Origin: Colwellia sp. MB3u-45
Lineage (GTDB): Bacteria > Pseudomonadota > Gammaproteobacteria > Enterobacterales > Alteromonadaceae
Reading direction: 5' to 3'
NCBI RefSeq assembly: GCF_014077005.1
Contig: NZ_JACGVC010000046.1
Coordinates: 1-64,000, forward strand
Length of the DNA stretch: 64,000 bases
Position 1 is the stretch's first letter, and the number at the start of each line of letters is the position of its first letter. The notes below the pieces were generated by a model. It was given only the letters and a program-made list of their open reading frames with translations. It was not told the origin of the DNA and made no database searches. Positions 54,764 to 63,432 of the stretch are shown here, in pieces. The position numbers were made by a program, and so were the translations under genes.

Positions 54764-55546
54764 TTAACTAAGATGTTCAGTTAACCAGCTTTTCAATATC
54801 GCTAAAAACTCAGCCTGATGAGATATAAATGGCGCATGTGAGGCTTGTTCAAATATATAACTTTGGCTGTGAGGGGCAAGTTGATCAATCAAAGCAATAA
54901 CTTGTTTGGGTACTAAACCATCAAGCTTGCCGTATAGGCGTAAAAATGGTTGATGAATATTTTGTAGCTGCAAAGACAAATCTGAGCTTTCTAATAAACT
55001 TAATGAGTCGTCTAACACCTGTCGCGTAGGCTGTTCATATTGCATAACTAGCTCACGAATTTTTTTAATGTCTTGGCGAATATCTGGACTACCCATAGCT
55101 TGAATTTTCAAAAAATTACTAATAGTTTTTGTCGTGTCTTGAGCAAGTTGTTGATGAAACAATGCCAAAACACTGGCCTTAATGCCCGGCCAATTATCTT
55201 GTGCTACAAACTGTGGCGAGCTCGCCACAGTGACTAGCCCTAACACTTGCGCTGGGTGCTGAATAGCCATTTGACTGGCGACTAATCCCCCTAACGACCA
55301 ACCAATATAAACGGCGGGTTTAGCGACCGCTTGTACAATAGCCTCTGCTATCTCAACTAATGAATATTGAGTCAGTTGTACTGCTTTATTAGTCGCAAAG
55401 CCTGGCAGATCAACGGTGATCACTTGAAAGTTGGCTTGCAGCTGCGCTAAACAGGGTTGCCAAACAGCCGAATTAAGGCCCCAACCATGGATGAATACCA
55501 AAGGAATACCTTGGCCTTGGCTGGTAATTTTTAATCTTTCTGCCAT
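54764..55546 (-). CDS. bioH: Pimeloyl-[acyl-carrier protein] methyl ester esterase
   Basis: An alpha/beta-hydrolase that demethylates pimeloyl-ACP methyl ester in biotin synthesis. Chain of 260 residues from ATG 55546 (MAERLKITSQGQG). Oxyanion region LVFIHGWGLNSAVW; nucleophile elbow YIGWSLGGLVA; catalytic aspartate region LYGKLDGLVP; histidine in EQASHAPFISH. Further in-frame starts up to 55612 would add up to 22 residues without family support. It is divergent from comF, as in the enteric bioH-gntX-nfuA region. Confidence 0.92.
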   Translation of the reverse strand: MAERLKITSQGQGIPLVFIHGWGLNSAVWQPCLAQLQANFQVITVDLPGFATNKAVQLTQYSLVEIAEAIVQAVAKPAVYIGWSLGGLVASQMAIQHPAQVLGLVTVASSPQFVAQDNWPGIKASVLALFHQQLAQDTTKTISNFLKIQAMGSPDIRQDIKKIRELVMQYEQPTRQVLDDSLSLLESSDLSLQLQNIHQPFLRLYGKLDGLVPKQVIALIDQLAPHSQSYIFEQASHAPFISHQAEFLAILKSWLTEHLS

Positions 55547-55624
55547 GCTCTTTTTCATGCTGAGTGTCATGCTTAATGTGCTCAATATCCGGTAGGCGCA
55601 CAGTTTAACCAAAGGAGGCTGAAA

Positions 55625-56392
55625 ATGGAATTTAGCAGCAAGCGCAATAGGGAAATACTATTAACTTTACAGCAGACATTGCGCCAAGAGATGAAAAAAG
55701 TCAGCCTAAAAATAAGCGGCTGCTCCTTATGTGGTAACACTTGCCAACATCACCCATTACTTTGTCAGTATTGCCAAGCAGATTTACCTTATTTTAATCA
55801 CCAACATCTACCTTATGATTTATTATTATGGCCCGCCGTTACAAAACTGATCCCCATCAAACATTTTGATCACCTATTAGCCATTGCGCCTTATGTGTGG
55901 CCCTTCAATACTTGGGTTAGTCAGTTAAAATATCAACATAAAACCGAATTAGCCGAGCTGTTATCTTATCTCCTTATTCAGCACTGGCAGCAATATCTTA
56001 GCCTTGAACAAACAGATTTAACGCCCGACAACATCTGGGTCGTGCCGGTGCCATTACATTTAAAAAAGTGGCAAGAACGCGGGTTTAACCAAGCAGACCT
56101 GATTGCGCGCAAGTTCGCCCAAAGTGTTGGTTATCTTTATCAAGCAGATCTTGTGATCAGGAAAAAATTGACAGACAGTCAGGTGGGTAAGTCAGGTGCT
56201 GAACGCAGAAAAAATTTAAAACAAGCTTTTAGCTTACATATCAAGCCAAAGGCAAGCTTACCTGAGCATGTTATTTTGATTGATGATGTGGTGACCACAG
56301 GCACAACCGCCAATGAAATTTGTAAGCTGCTAAAAAAAAATGGAGTGCAAAGTATTACACTCCTGAGTTTATGTTTAGCGATTCCTAGCTAG
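55625..56392 (+). CDS. comF: ComF-family phosphoribosyltransferase-like protein
   Basis: 255 residues, GntX/ComFC-type. An N-terminal zinc-ribbon (CSLCGNTCQHHPLLCQYCQ, about 33-51) precedes a phosphoribosyltransferase domain with PVPLHLKKWQERGFNQADLIA and the PRPP-binding VILIDDVVTTGTTANE (about 218-233). ComF proteins are needed for DNA uptake in competent bacteria. A perfect AAAGGAGG ribosome-binding site precedes the ATG. An N-terminal stretch of about 30 residues before the zinc motif is longer than usual. It ends just before the M14 gene on the opposite strand. Confidence 0.93.
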   Translation: MEFSSKRNREILLTLQQTLRQEMKKVSLKISGCSLCGNTCQHHPLLCQYCQADLPYFNHQHLPYDLLLWPAVTKLIPIKHFDHLLAIAPYVWPFNTWVSQLKYQHKTELAELLSYLLIQHWQQYLSLEQTDLTPDNIWVVPVPLHLKKWQERGFNQADLIARKFAQSVGYLYQADLVIRKKLTDSQVGKSGAERRKNLKQAFSLHIKPKASLPEHVILIDDVVTTGTTANEICKLLKKNGVQSITLLSLCLAIPS

Positions 56393-56396
56393 CGCT

Positions 56397-58949
56397 TTAT
56401 TCTGCCAAGTTGGCACTAAAGGCTTTAGCAAAGAATAAACTGTTGGCAATAATCTTCATACTGCCCAAAAAGTAGCCACGAAAAGCTAGGTTGTCAGTAC
56501 TCGCAATAATCCGACCTTTACCGACATTGTGAGCCACCAGTGTCGGGTTATTCGCTAAACGATTCACTAAATTTTTATCGGTATAACCACTAAGCAAAGG
56601 TACATTACTGTATTTTGCTACCGTTATAAATGGCTGCGATGTTTGCTCCATAATTATGGTGCTATTTCGAAATACCGGTAACTTAATGTTTTGATAACCG
56701 TATGCTAGCGGATGACTGACATCTAATTCAGCTTGAAAAATAGCGCCAGCAATACGTTTGCGACCCGCCAGTTGCTCTTTATCACCATAAGTTAATTTAT
56801 CCGTATCAAATAATTGGTCAATATGCGCTTTACTGACAAAATCAATTTTTAATAATTCTATTTCTGAGAACCAAAGTGCGGCGCGTTTTTGACCAAATAG
56901 CACGCCACCATTAGCTAACCATGCAGTTAATTCACTCTGTACCTTGCTGTCTAACGCATTATATCGGCCATCAACCATAATTATATGGCTATAGTCAGCT
57001 AAATTAATCGCGGTTAAGCGTGGCATTTCAACGACCGTGACCGGAATTTCCAGTAGACTATCAAGATAGTAAAGCATTTCACCTGCTTCATATTGAGATA
57101 CCCCTTTACCACCCACCAATAATACTTTCGGCGCTGAAACTGGCCGAAATGAACTACTGCCAATATCAATGCCCTTTGCGGTTAATCCCGTATCTAAAGC
57201 GTTAAGCGCTATCTGGCTTTTAGCCGCAAAGTCAGTAAGAATACTACGCCAGTTTTCCACTTGCTGAGTACCCGCTGGTATAATAATAGTGCCTTGTTCG
57301 AAGGTTTTAACTGCGCCATTAACTGTCGCGGAAAACGCCTTAGTGGCTACTTTTGCCTTGATCTTAGCCTTGGTAATTTTATTTAACAGTTTGGGCGCTA
57401 AAAAATCATGCCATTCAAACGCATAGGCGTAAGCCGACTTGCTGACATCAGCAGCTTTTACAGCGCTAGGTTGCCATGGTTTTTCTTCAGTTTTTAAACC
57501 CCAAGTACGTCCAACAGGTGCAAATTTTATGTTCATGGCGAGTGGTAACGTCCAGCCTGAGACATCATAAAAGGTGTTATCTTGAAAGCTTTGTTGTTGA
57601 TTAAATAGCGCTTTAATCACTCGGTATTGCGGCTGCTCTAATGGAATATAATAACTATACTGAGCAAAATAAGTTAACTCATTAATTTTATAATCTTGCT
57701 TAAGGGGATACACCTTAATTTGATGTTGCTGCAACTTATTTAAAAAAGTCTCTAGGCGATAATGATCTTTGGTTTCAGTAAAAATATAACCATTAAAGTT
57801 TTCATCACTGGCTTTTTTTTGTGCCTGTTGATAGAAGTCTTGTCGATAAGCTTTAAATTTTTGTTGGTTTTTCCACGCACCTTCAATGGTTGATAACGAC
57901 GTTAACACATGGTTTTGTATACCGTATTCAAAAGTCAGTAAGCCATTAACAGTATCTTGTTGTAAACCTCGACTACTGGCTTGTTCAAACAAAATACCAA
58001 TGCCACCATTAATGTCTGGATACGTTGAGCCCTTGCCGTAATAAAAATCATCAAAGCTTTCTTCACTGTAATATAAACGCTGTTTTTCATCGAGTGCTTT
58101 GGCGTGATAGGTCGCGAGTAACCGCGTTAGCTCGGTATTTTTTTCTGGTGTTAGCGGATGCGTTCGTGTGGGAATACCTGGCTGAAAAAAATAGCTGCTA
58201 TTAGCGCCCATTTCATGAAAATCACCTAAAACATTTGGCTGGTATTGATGAAAATAAGGTAGGCGATTTTGACTTTCTTTTTGCGACAATAGCAACCAAT
58301 CGCGGTTTAAATCAAAACCAAAATGATTGGTACGGCCCGTGCGCCAGTTTTGATGATGTTCGATATGGTTTGGATCTGAATTCTCAGCTATACCACTATG
58401 TGTCGCCACCCAATTAACAAATCGATCCATGCCGTCTGGGTTAATGCTCGGCTCTATCACAATAATAGTGTCGTTCAGCATATCGGCCACGGTTTTATCT
58501 TGCGATGCGGCTAAATGATAAGCCAGCACCATAGCCGCATTAGTACCGCTAATTTCATCACCATGCACACTATAACCTAACCAAACTACAATAGGGTCTT
58601 TAGCAGAAGCGACTATATCTGAGCGCCGTGCTAAAATTTTCTCAAGGTTATTTAAGTTTTCAGGACTTGAAATAGTTAATAAAATTTGTGAGCGAAACTG
58701 TGTAGTTCGACCCATTTCTTCAATTTGGAGGCGAGTTGACGATGCCGCGACTTGCTCTAGATAGTTTATTACTTGATCATGGCGTGGATGGCGTTCACCA
58801 ATACCAAAGCCCAAAGTTGATTCTGGCGTTGGCACTTTTTCGCTATAAACTGCGCCCTTGGGCAAGTATGTACTTACATTGGCACTAAAAACGGTAAACG
58901 AAGCACTTAATAAACAAAATATTACAATTCGATACAACGATAACAACAT
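56397..58949 (-). CDS. Secreted M14-family zinc carboxypeptidase-like protein
   Basis: 850 residues with a signal peptide (about 1-22, ending TVFSA). The M14 catalytic domain (about 45-340) has zinc ligands in SVHGDEISGTNAAM, the substrate region SINPDGMDRFV and GFDLNRDWLLLSQKE, the histidine DFHEMGAN and catalytic glutamate ILFEQASSRG. The long C-terminal half has a class I amidotransferase-like region near 630-720 (VLLVGGKGVSQYEAGEML). It probably digests extracellular peptides. The gene is convergent with comF (4-base gap) and separates comF from nfuA. Confidence 0.88.
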   Translation of the reverse strand: MLLSLYRIVIFCLLSASFTVFSANVSTYLPKGAVYSEKVPTPESTLGFGIGERHPRHDQVINYLEQVAASSTRLQIEEMGRTTQFRSQILLTISSPENLNNLEKILARRSDIVASAKDPIVVWLGYSVHGDEISGTNAAMVLAYHLAASQDKTVADMLNDTIIVIEPSINPDGMDRFVNWVATHSGIAENSDPNHIEHHQNWRTGRTNHFGFDLNRDWLLLSQKESQNRLPYFHQYQPNVLGDFHEMGANSSYFFQPGIPTRTHPLTPEKNTELTRLLATYHAKALDEKQRLYYSEESFDDFYYGKGSTYPDINGGIGILFEQASSRGLQQDTVNGLLTFEYGIQNHVLTSLSTIEGAWKNQQKFKAYRQDFYQQAQKKASDENFNGYIFTETKDHYRLETFLNKLQQHQIKVYPLKQDYKINELTYFAQYSYYIPLEQPQYRVIKALFNQQQSFQDNTFYDVSGWTLPLAMNIKFAPVGRTWGLKTEEKPWQPSAVKAADVSKSAYAYAFEWHDFLAPKLLNKITKAKIKAKVATKAFSATVNGAVKTFEQGTIIIPAGTQQVENWRSILTDFAAKSQIALNALDTGLTAKGIDIGSSSFRPVSAPKVLLVGGKGVSQYEAGEMLYYLDSLLEIPVTVVEMPRLTAINLADYSHIIMVDGRYNALDSKVQSELTAWLANGGVLFGQKRAALWFSEIELLKIDFVSKAHIDQLFDTDKLTYGDKEQLAGRKRIAGAIFQAELDVSHPLAYGYQNIKLPVFRNSTIIMEQTSQPFITVAKYSNVPLLSGYTDKNLVNRLANNPTLVAHNVGKGRIIASTDNLAFRGYFLGSMKIIANSLFFAKAFSANLAE

Positions 58950-59181
58950 ACGAGATCTCCTGATTCAATAGTTAGATAAAATAACAAAATAATGCCATAT
59001 GAACTAGTTATCTCGCGATAATTGCCCATTTATCTGTTTTATTGTTAACTTTTCAGCTGCTGGCTATATAAATTATGCTATCTAGGACTAGCACCAAATG
59101 ACAGACAAGCGTAAAATTGTTATACTTGAGTAAAATAGTCGGGTATTGAAAAGTTCAAGCCCAGTAGGGAGAGTAAATAGT

Positions 59182-59763
59182 ATGATGGTTAACATTTCAG
59201 AAACTGCACAAGAACACTTTGTAAAACTACTTTCTGGGCAAGCTGAAGGTACGAGTATCCGTGTGTTTGTTGTAAACCCGGGTACAGCAAGCGCTGAATG
59301 TGGTGTATCCTACTGTCCGGCTGACGCTATAGAAGCTGACGACATTGAATTAAAGTTTGAAAACTTTTCAGCTTACATAGACGCCGACAGTAAGACTTAT
59401 TTAGAAGAAGCAGAAATAGATTTCACCTCTGACCAAATGGGCTCGCAATTAACCTTAAAAGCGCCAAATGCTAAGTTACGTAAAGTTGCCGATGACGCGC
59501 CATTATTTGAGCGTGTTGATTACTTCTTAAAAGCTGAGGTTAACCCTCAGCTAGCGAGTCATGGCGGCGATTGTACGCTAATGGAAATCACTGAAGACGG
59601 TTATGCTGTATTACAATTTGGCGGTGGCTGTAATGGTTGTGCCCAAATCGATGTTACCGTTAAAGACGGCATTGAGAAGCAATTGATCGAAATGATGGCG
59701 GGTGAAATCAAAGGCGTAAAAGATATGACAGAGCATGAGCGTGGCGAACACTCATACTACTAA
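59182..59763 (+). CDS. nfuA: Fe-S biogenesis protein NfuA
   Basis: An Fe-S carrier that delivers 4Fe-4S clusters to apoproteins. 193 residues: an N-terminal degenerate A-type scaffold domain (about 1-95) and a C-terminal Nfu domain with the cluster motif [11 protein letters not shown] (CXXC near 150). The C-terminus [10 protein letters not shown] is typical. ATG 59182 has GGGAGAG 8 bases upstream; ATG 59185 is an alternative and an upstream TTG is unlikely. It lies near comF/bioH as in other gammaproteobacteria. Confidence 0.97.
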   Translation: MMVNISETAQEHFVKLLSGQAEGTSIRVFVVNPGTASAECGVSYCPADAIEADDIELKFENFSAYIDADSKTYLEEAEIDFTSDQMGSQLTLKAPNAKLRKVADDAPLFERVDYFLKAEVNPQLASHGGDCTLMEITEDGYAVLQFGGGCNGCAQIDVTVKDGIEKQLIEMMAGEIKGVKDMTEHERGEHSYY

Positions 59764-59790
59764 TAACCTGCTGTTGTCAGTAATGTTTTA

Positions 59791-60027
59791 ATGTCATTAT
59801 TAGAAAGAATAGGCCAAGATCCACAACGCAGTATGCAGCGTTTTCTCAGTGGACTTGGTCTTTTTATTATCGGCGTTTGTTTTATATTTCTCGGTTACTA
59901 TCAGCACTATCTTTGGCAAATGCTCGGCGTGGTTATTTTAGCTGTCGGTTGTCTGCTGGCTATTTACGCTTATATCGGATTATTTGCTAATCGTTTGTAT
60001 CATATATTTAATCGTACTAAGCGTTAA
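59791..60027 (+). CDS. Small two-helix membrane protein
   Basis: 78 residues. A charged N-terminus (LERIGQDPQRSMQRFLSG) precedes two transmembrane helices (about 21-39 and 43-65, FIIGVCFIFLGYYQHYLW and MLGVVILAVGCLLAIYAYIG) and a basic tail. I recognise no family. It follows nfuA by 27 bases on the same strand and may be cotranscribed. Convergent with the MATE gene. Confidence 0.7.
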   Translation: MSLLERIGQDPQRSMQRFLSGLGLFIIGVCFIFLGYYQHYLWQMLGVVILAVGCLLAIYAYIGLFANRLYHIFNRTKR

Positions 60028-60033
60028 AAAGTG

Positions 60034-61365
60034 CTAGAAAGTATGCTTATTTCGATGATAATGCCAAGCTAATGTAATACCGCGTGCTAACATAAATATT
60101 GAAAATGCCGCCCACAGACCATGATTACCATAATCCTTTAATAGCCACCATACCGGAAAAAAGCAGCCAAAAGTGGCGATTATCATGCTATTTCTCATAA
60201 TATGCGCCTGCATCAAACCAATATACACACCGTCATATAAATAACACCAACAGGCCAGTAAGGGTAAAGCGACAATCCAAAATAAATGTTGCTGGGCATA
60301 ATCAACCACAGCCGATATATCGGAGATACTGACAATAAAATAATTGCCCGCCAGATAAAACAATAAACTATAAGCGAGCGCAAATATGCCAGTCCAAAAA
60401 AGCGCAATATTGACACTGACAAACATGCTTTTTTGATTATTCTCTCCTTTCGCCTTACCTACCATCACTTCCGCTGCATTGGCCACACCGTCTAAACCAA
60501 ACGATATTAATAACAAAAAATTCATCAAGATAGCATTAGCAGCAATCACATCGTCACCTAATCGAGCACCTTGAAAGGTCATAAAAATAAAGCATATTTC
60601 TAAACATAAAGTGCGAATTAATATATCTCGATTCAGTTTAAAATAGCTTAACAAAGCGGTTCGCTCTAGAGCCGCAGCAAACATTTGCTGTGCGCTTGCA
60701 AATAAGCCCATAAACTTTTGTTTAAAGTTATTGTATACAAAGGCTAAGCCGATAAATAAGCCACTATATTCTGCAATCAGCGTTGCCATAGCCACACCTT
60801 TAACTTGCCAAGCAAAACCAATAACAAAGAGTAAATCTAGGCCTAAGTTAATCAAGTTAGTGGCAATAATTAACCACATCACTACTTTGGCTTGGTGATT
60901 ACCCAGCAACCAACCCAAAATAACTAAATTAGCCAGTGCGGCTGGCAAACCCCAAATGCGAATGGCGCTATATTCTTGCGCATAAAACTGCACTTGCTCA
61001 GAGCCACCGGCTAATGATAGTGCAAGATCAAGGTAAAAATTCTGAAATACAATAACGACCAAACCAATGGCAAACGCAACAATAATCCCGCGTAGCAATA
61101 TCAAACAACTTAATGCATTATTTTTTTGGCCAAACGCCTGCGCTGATAAGCCGGTAGTCGACATACGTAAAAAGCCACACAACCAAGTGATGGCGGTAAT
61201 GATCATGGCGCCAACCGTACTGCCGCCTAAATAATAAGAATATTCTAGGTGGCCAATAACAGCGGTATCAACTAAACCTAGCAAAGGCGCAGTAATGTTT
61301 GACAAAATCATGGGTAAAGCAAGAATAAATAACTGCTTATGGCGTTCTATATTTGTGAATTTCAA
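60034..61365 (-). CDS. MATE-family transporter (DinF-like)
   Basis: 443 residues with 12 predicted transmembrane helices. The two-fold MATE pattern is visible: LALPMILSNITAPLLGLVDTAVIGHL at the N-terminus (shown as LALPMILSNITAPLLG then LVDTAVIGHL), GFLRMSTTGLSAQAFGQKN, and in the second half FGLDGVANAAEVMVGKAKGE. The N-terminal GHL and TTGLSAQAFG fit the DinF branch of H+ or Na+-coupled drug/metabolite exporters. No LexA box was found upstream, so SOS control as in E. coli dinF is not supported. Confidence 0.9.
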   Translation of the reverse strand: MKFTNIERHKQLFILALPMILSNITAPLLGLVDTAVIGHLEYSYYLGGSTVGAMIITAITWLCGFLRMSTTGLSAQAFGQKNNALSCLILLRGIIVAFAIGLVVIVFQNFYLDLALSLAGGSEQVQFYAQEYSAIRIWGLPAALANLVILGWLLGNHQAKVVMWLIIATNLINLGLDLLFVIGFAWQVKGVAMATLIAEYSGLFIGLAFVYNNFKQKFMGLFASAQQMFAAALERTALLSYFKLNRDILIRTLCLEICFIFMTFQGARLGDDVIAANAILMNFLLLISFGLDGVANAAEVMVGKAKGENNQKSMFVSVNIALFWTGIFALAYSLLFYLAGNYFIVSISDISAVVDYAQQHLFWIVALPLLACWCYLYDGVYIGLMQAHIMRNSMIIATFGCFFPVWWLLKDYGNHGLWAAFSIFMLARGITLAWHYHRNKHTF

Positions 61366-61466
61366 AAAAAAGCCAACCTTTATGGCAAATAAACTGTTTA
61401 AATAGTTGAAAAAAAGCTACTTTACCTAAGCGCCTAACGCTCTATCAATACCTCGGGAAGATTAAC

Positions 61467-62516
61467 ATGAAATATCGTTTGTTGGCAGCATTATGCTATT
61501 GCCTCCACATCACCAGCTTCGCCACTGTCATACTACAATATCACCATGTCAGCGATACCACTCCAGCCAGCACCAGTATCTCTCCAAGCCAATTTGCGCT
61601 GCATATGCAATACCTAGCAGACAACAATTTTGAGGTGATTGCCTTATCAAGCTTAATGAATTCAATTAAAACCCAAACAGCATTACCCAATAAGTCTGTG
61701 GTTATTACCTTTGATGATGCTTATTTAGATATTTTAACACAGGGTAAACCGATATTAGATCAACACGATTATCCCTTTACCATCTTTATTAATCCCGGCA
61801 TTGTCGAACAAAATTCCGAGCATTATCTCTCGTGGCAGCAACTCAAAGTGATGGCAGACGACGGGGTAATTATTGCTAATCATGGCATGGAGCACGATTC
61901 ATTAGTGAGAATTCCTGATGGCATGACAATGCAACAATGGTTAGCGAAAAACACCCAATCCTTGCTCAATGCAGAAAAAATCATTGCAGAAAAAACCGGA
62001 CAGAGTTGGCGCTATTTCGCTTATCCCTACGGTGAATATAGTCCTGAAATTCAGCAGTGGATACAAGACAATAACTTTGTCGCTTTCTCGCAACAATCAG
62101 GCGCTGTTGGCTTGGATACTAACACGACAATTATTCCACGTTTTCCGGTCTCACAGCCTTACGATCAATTACCAAGCTTGCGCGATAAACTCAATGCTTT
62201 ACCTTTTAGTATTCGTGTTGAGGCAGAAAATCAACAAACTATTTTTCAACAAGGTGAGTCAACTTCAGTAAGTTTTAAGGTTGATGTTAACGATTTTAAT
62301 CCTGAACAATTACATTGCTATATTTCTGGTTTAGGCCGTCAAGAAATTCAATGGCAAGGTGATGAAATGTTTACTATTAATTACAGTGCAGCACTGCCAA
62401 CAGGTCGTGTGCGTTGCAATTGTACCGCCCCCAGCATTAGCGAACCTGGACGCTACTATTGGTTTTCAAAACCTTGGTTTATTCTCAAAGAAAACGGTGA
62501 GTGGTATCCGCTGTAG
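61467..62516 (+). CDS. Secreted polysaccharide deacetylase
   Basis: 349 residues with a signal peptide (about 1-19). The NodB-homology domain (about 25-235) has VVITFDDAYLDI (catalytic base and metal aspartates), the metal histidines in NHGMEHDSL, and RYFAYPYGEYS. The C-terminal part (about 245-349) is a beta-sandwich-like accessory region. Substrate could be cell-wall or exopolysaccharide N-acetyl groups. It is transcribed away from the MATE gene and followed by large inverted repeats. Confidence 0.9.
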   Translation: MKYRLLAALCYCLHITSFATVILQYHHVSDTTPASTSISPSQFALHMQYLADNNFEVIALSSLMNSIKTQTALPNKSVVITFDDAYLDILTQGKPILDQHDYPFTIFINPGIVEQNSEHYLSWQQLKVMADDGVIIANHGMEHDSLVRIPDGMTMQQWLAKNTQSLLNAEKIIAEKTGQSWRYFAYPYGEYSPEIQQWIQDNNFVAFSQQSGAVGLDTNTTIIPRFPVSQPYDQLPSLRDKLNALPFSIRVEAENQQTIFQQGESTSVSFKVDVNDFNPEQLHCYISGLGRQEIQWQGDEMFTINYSAALPTGRVRCNCTAPSISEPGRYYWFSKPWFILKENGEWYPL

Positions 62517-62540
62517 CCTTATTCACGGTAAATATCACCT

Positions 62541-62576
62541 GTTATCACTATTGGTATTAAGGCCAATAGTGATAAC
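62541..62576. terminator. Perfect 14-bp hairpin after the deacetylase gene
   Basis: GTTATCACTATTGG-N8-CCAATAGTGATAAC, 24 bases after the stop codon. There is no T-tract, so it may stop transcription in a factor-dependent way or stabilise the mRNA end. Confidence 0.55.
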
Positions 62577-62639
62577 GAATCATACTTTCTGCCAGTAGAA
62601 TTTATACCTGCAAGTAAGCCTTAACCTGTTCACTAAATT

Positions 62640-62683
62640 GCTAAATCAATATGATGGGCTGAATCAATATTGATTTAGCCCAT
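62640..62683. repeat. Nested inverted repeats in the convergent gap
   Basis: GCTAAATCAATAT (62640-62652) pairs with ATATTGATTTAGC (62667-62679). Alternatively ATGGGCT-N16-AGCCCAT (62654-62683) pairs around a perfect palindrome AATCAATATTGATT (62662-62675). Two mutually exclusive stems are possible. Confidence 0.8.
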
Positions 62684-62754
62684 TAATAAGTGACCTTTAA
62701 GCTGACAGCGATTAACTAACAGCTTAAAGCTTAAAATTTGCGGTAACTCTAGGC

Positions 62755-63432
62755 TCAATACAAAGCGACAATTTTTGCAAAGTCACTGACCAGTTTATCG
62801 CCTTCAATCACAGGAACTTCACCCAGTGCTTGTTTAGGTTTAAAAATCGCTTCTACTTTACCTGCAGGGTTAATTAAAACCAATGACGCACTGTGATCGA
62901 CTAAATAACGGGTCGCAGTTGCGCCATGATTTTCTTTGGCATCGCTATTAACTTTTTGCTCTGACGCTGGCTCTGATTCAGTTATCGCATACATTAACCC
63001 TAAATTACGAGCAAATGGAAACAACACACCATGATGGCCATATAAGGCCTTAAATTCAGGGTTGAAGTAACCGATATAGCTGGCAAGCTTTGCTTGTGTA
63101 TCTCGTTTTGGGTCAACAGAAACTAATAACACTTGGCTTTTATTGCTGATCGCTTTTAAATCATCATAAATGAAATTCATTTCTTGCAAGGTAGTTGGGC
63201 AAACATCTGGGCACGATGTATAACCAAAAAATACCCAACTCCAATGACCTTTTAGCGACTCGTTATTAAACGCTTCGCCCAAATGATCCGTTAATTCAAA
63301 GGCTTTAACATCTCTTGCTTGTTGATAATGCAAGGCAAATTCAACAGGGGCTTTTTTATTTATCTGACCAAATAACATCACACCTGCGGCTAATGCCCCC
63401 AAGGCTACAATCAGAATAACAATTTTATTCAT
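62755..63432 (-). CDS. SCO1/SenC-family copper chaperone for cytochrome oxidase
   Basis: 225 residues. An N-terminal membrane anchor (about 3-22) precedes a thioredoxin-like domain with the copper-binding TSCPDVCPTTLQEM (about 73-86) and the conserved histidine in LVDHSASL. It inserts copper into the CuA site of cytochrome c oxidase. The start is ATG 63432, which overlaps the cyoE stop as TGATG; a TTG one codon upstream is not needed. The pairing with cyoE is typical of haem-copper oxidase assembly operons. Confidence 0.95.
   Translation of the reverse strand: MNKIVILIVALGALAAGVMLFGQINKKAPVEFALHYQQARDVKAFELTDHLGEAFNNESLKGHWSWVFFGYTSCPDVCPTTLQEMNFIYDDLKAISNKSQVLLVSVDPKRDTQAKLASYIGYFNPEFKALYGHHGVLFPFARNLGLMYAITESEPASEQKVNSDAKENHGATATRYLVDHSASLVLINPAGKVEAIFKPKQALGEVPVIEGDKLVSDFAKIVALY

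Noticed and set aside
60034-61466. LexA/SOS control of the DinF-like gene
   Set aside because: No CTGT-N8-ACAG site in the short upstream region.
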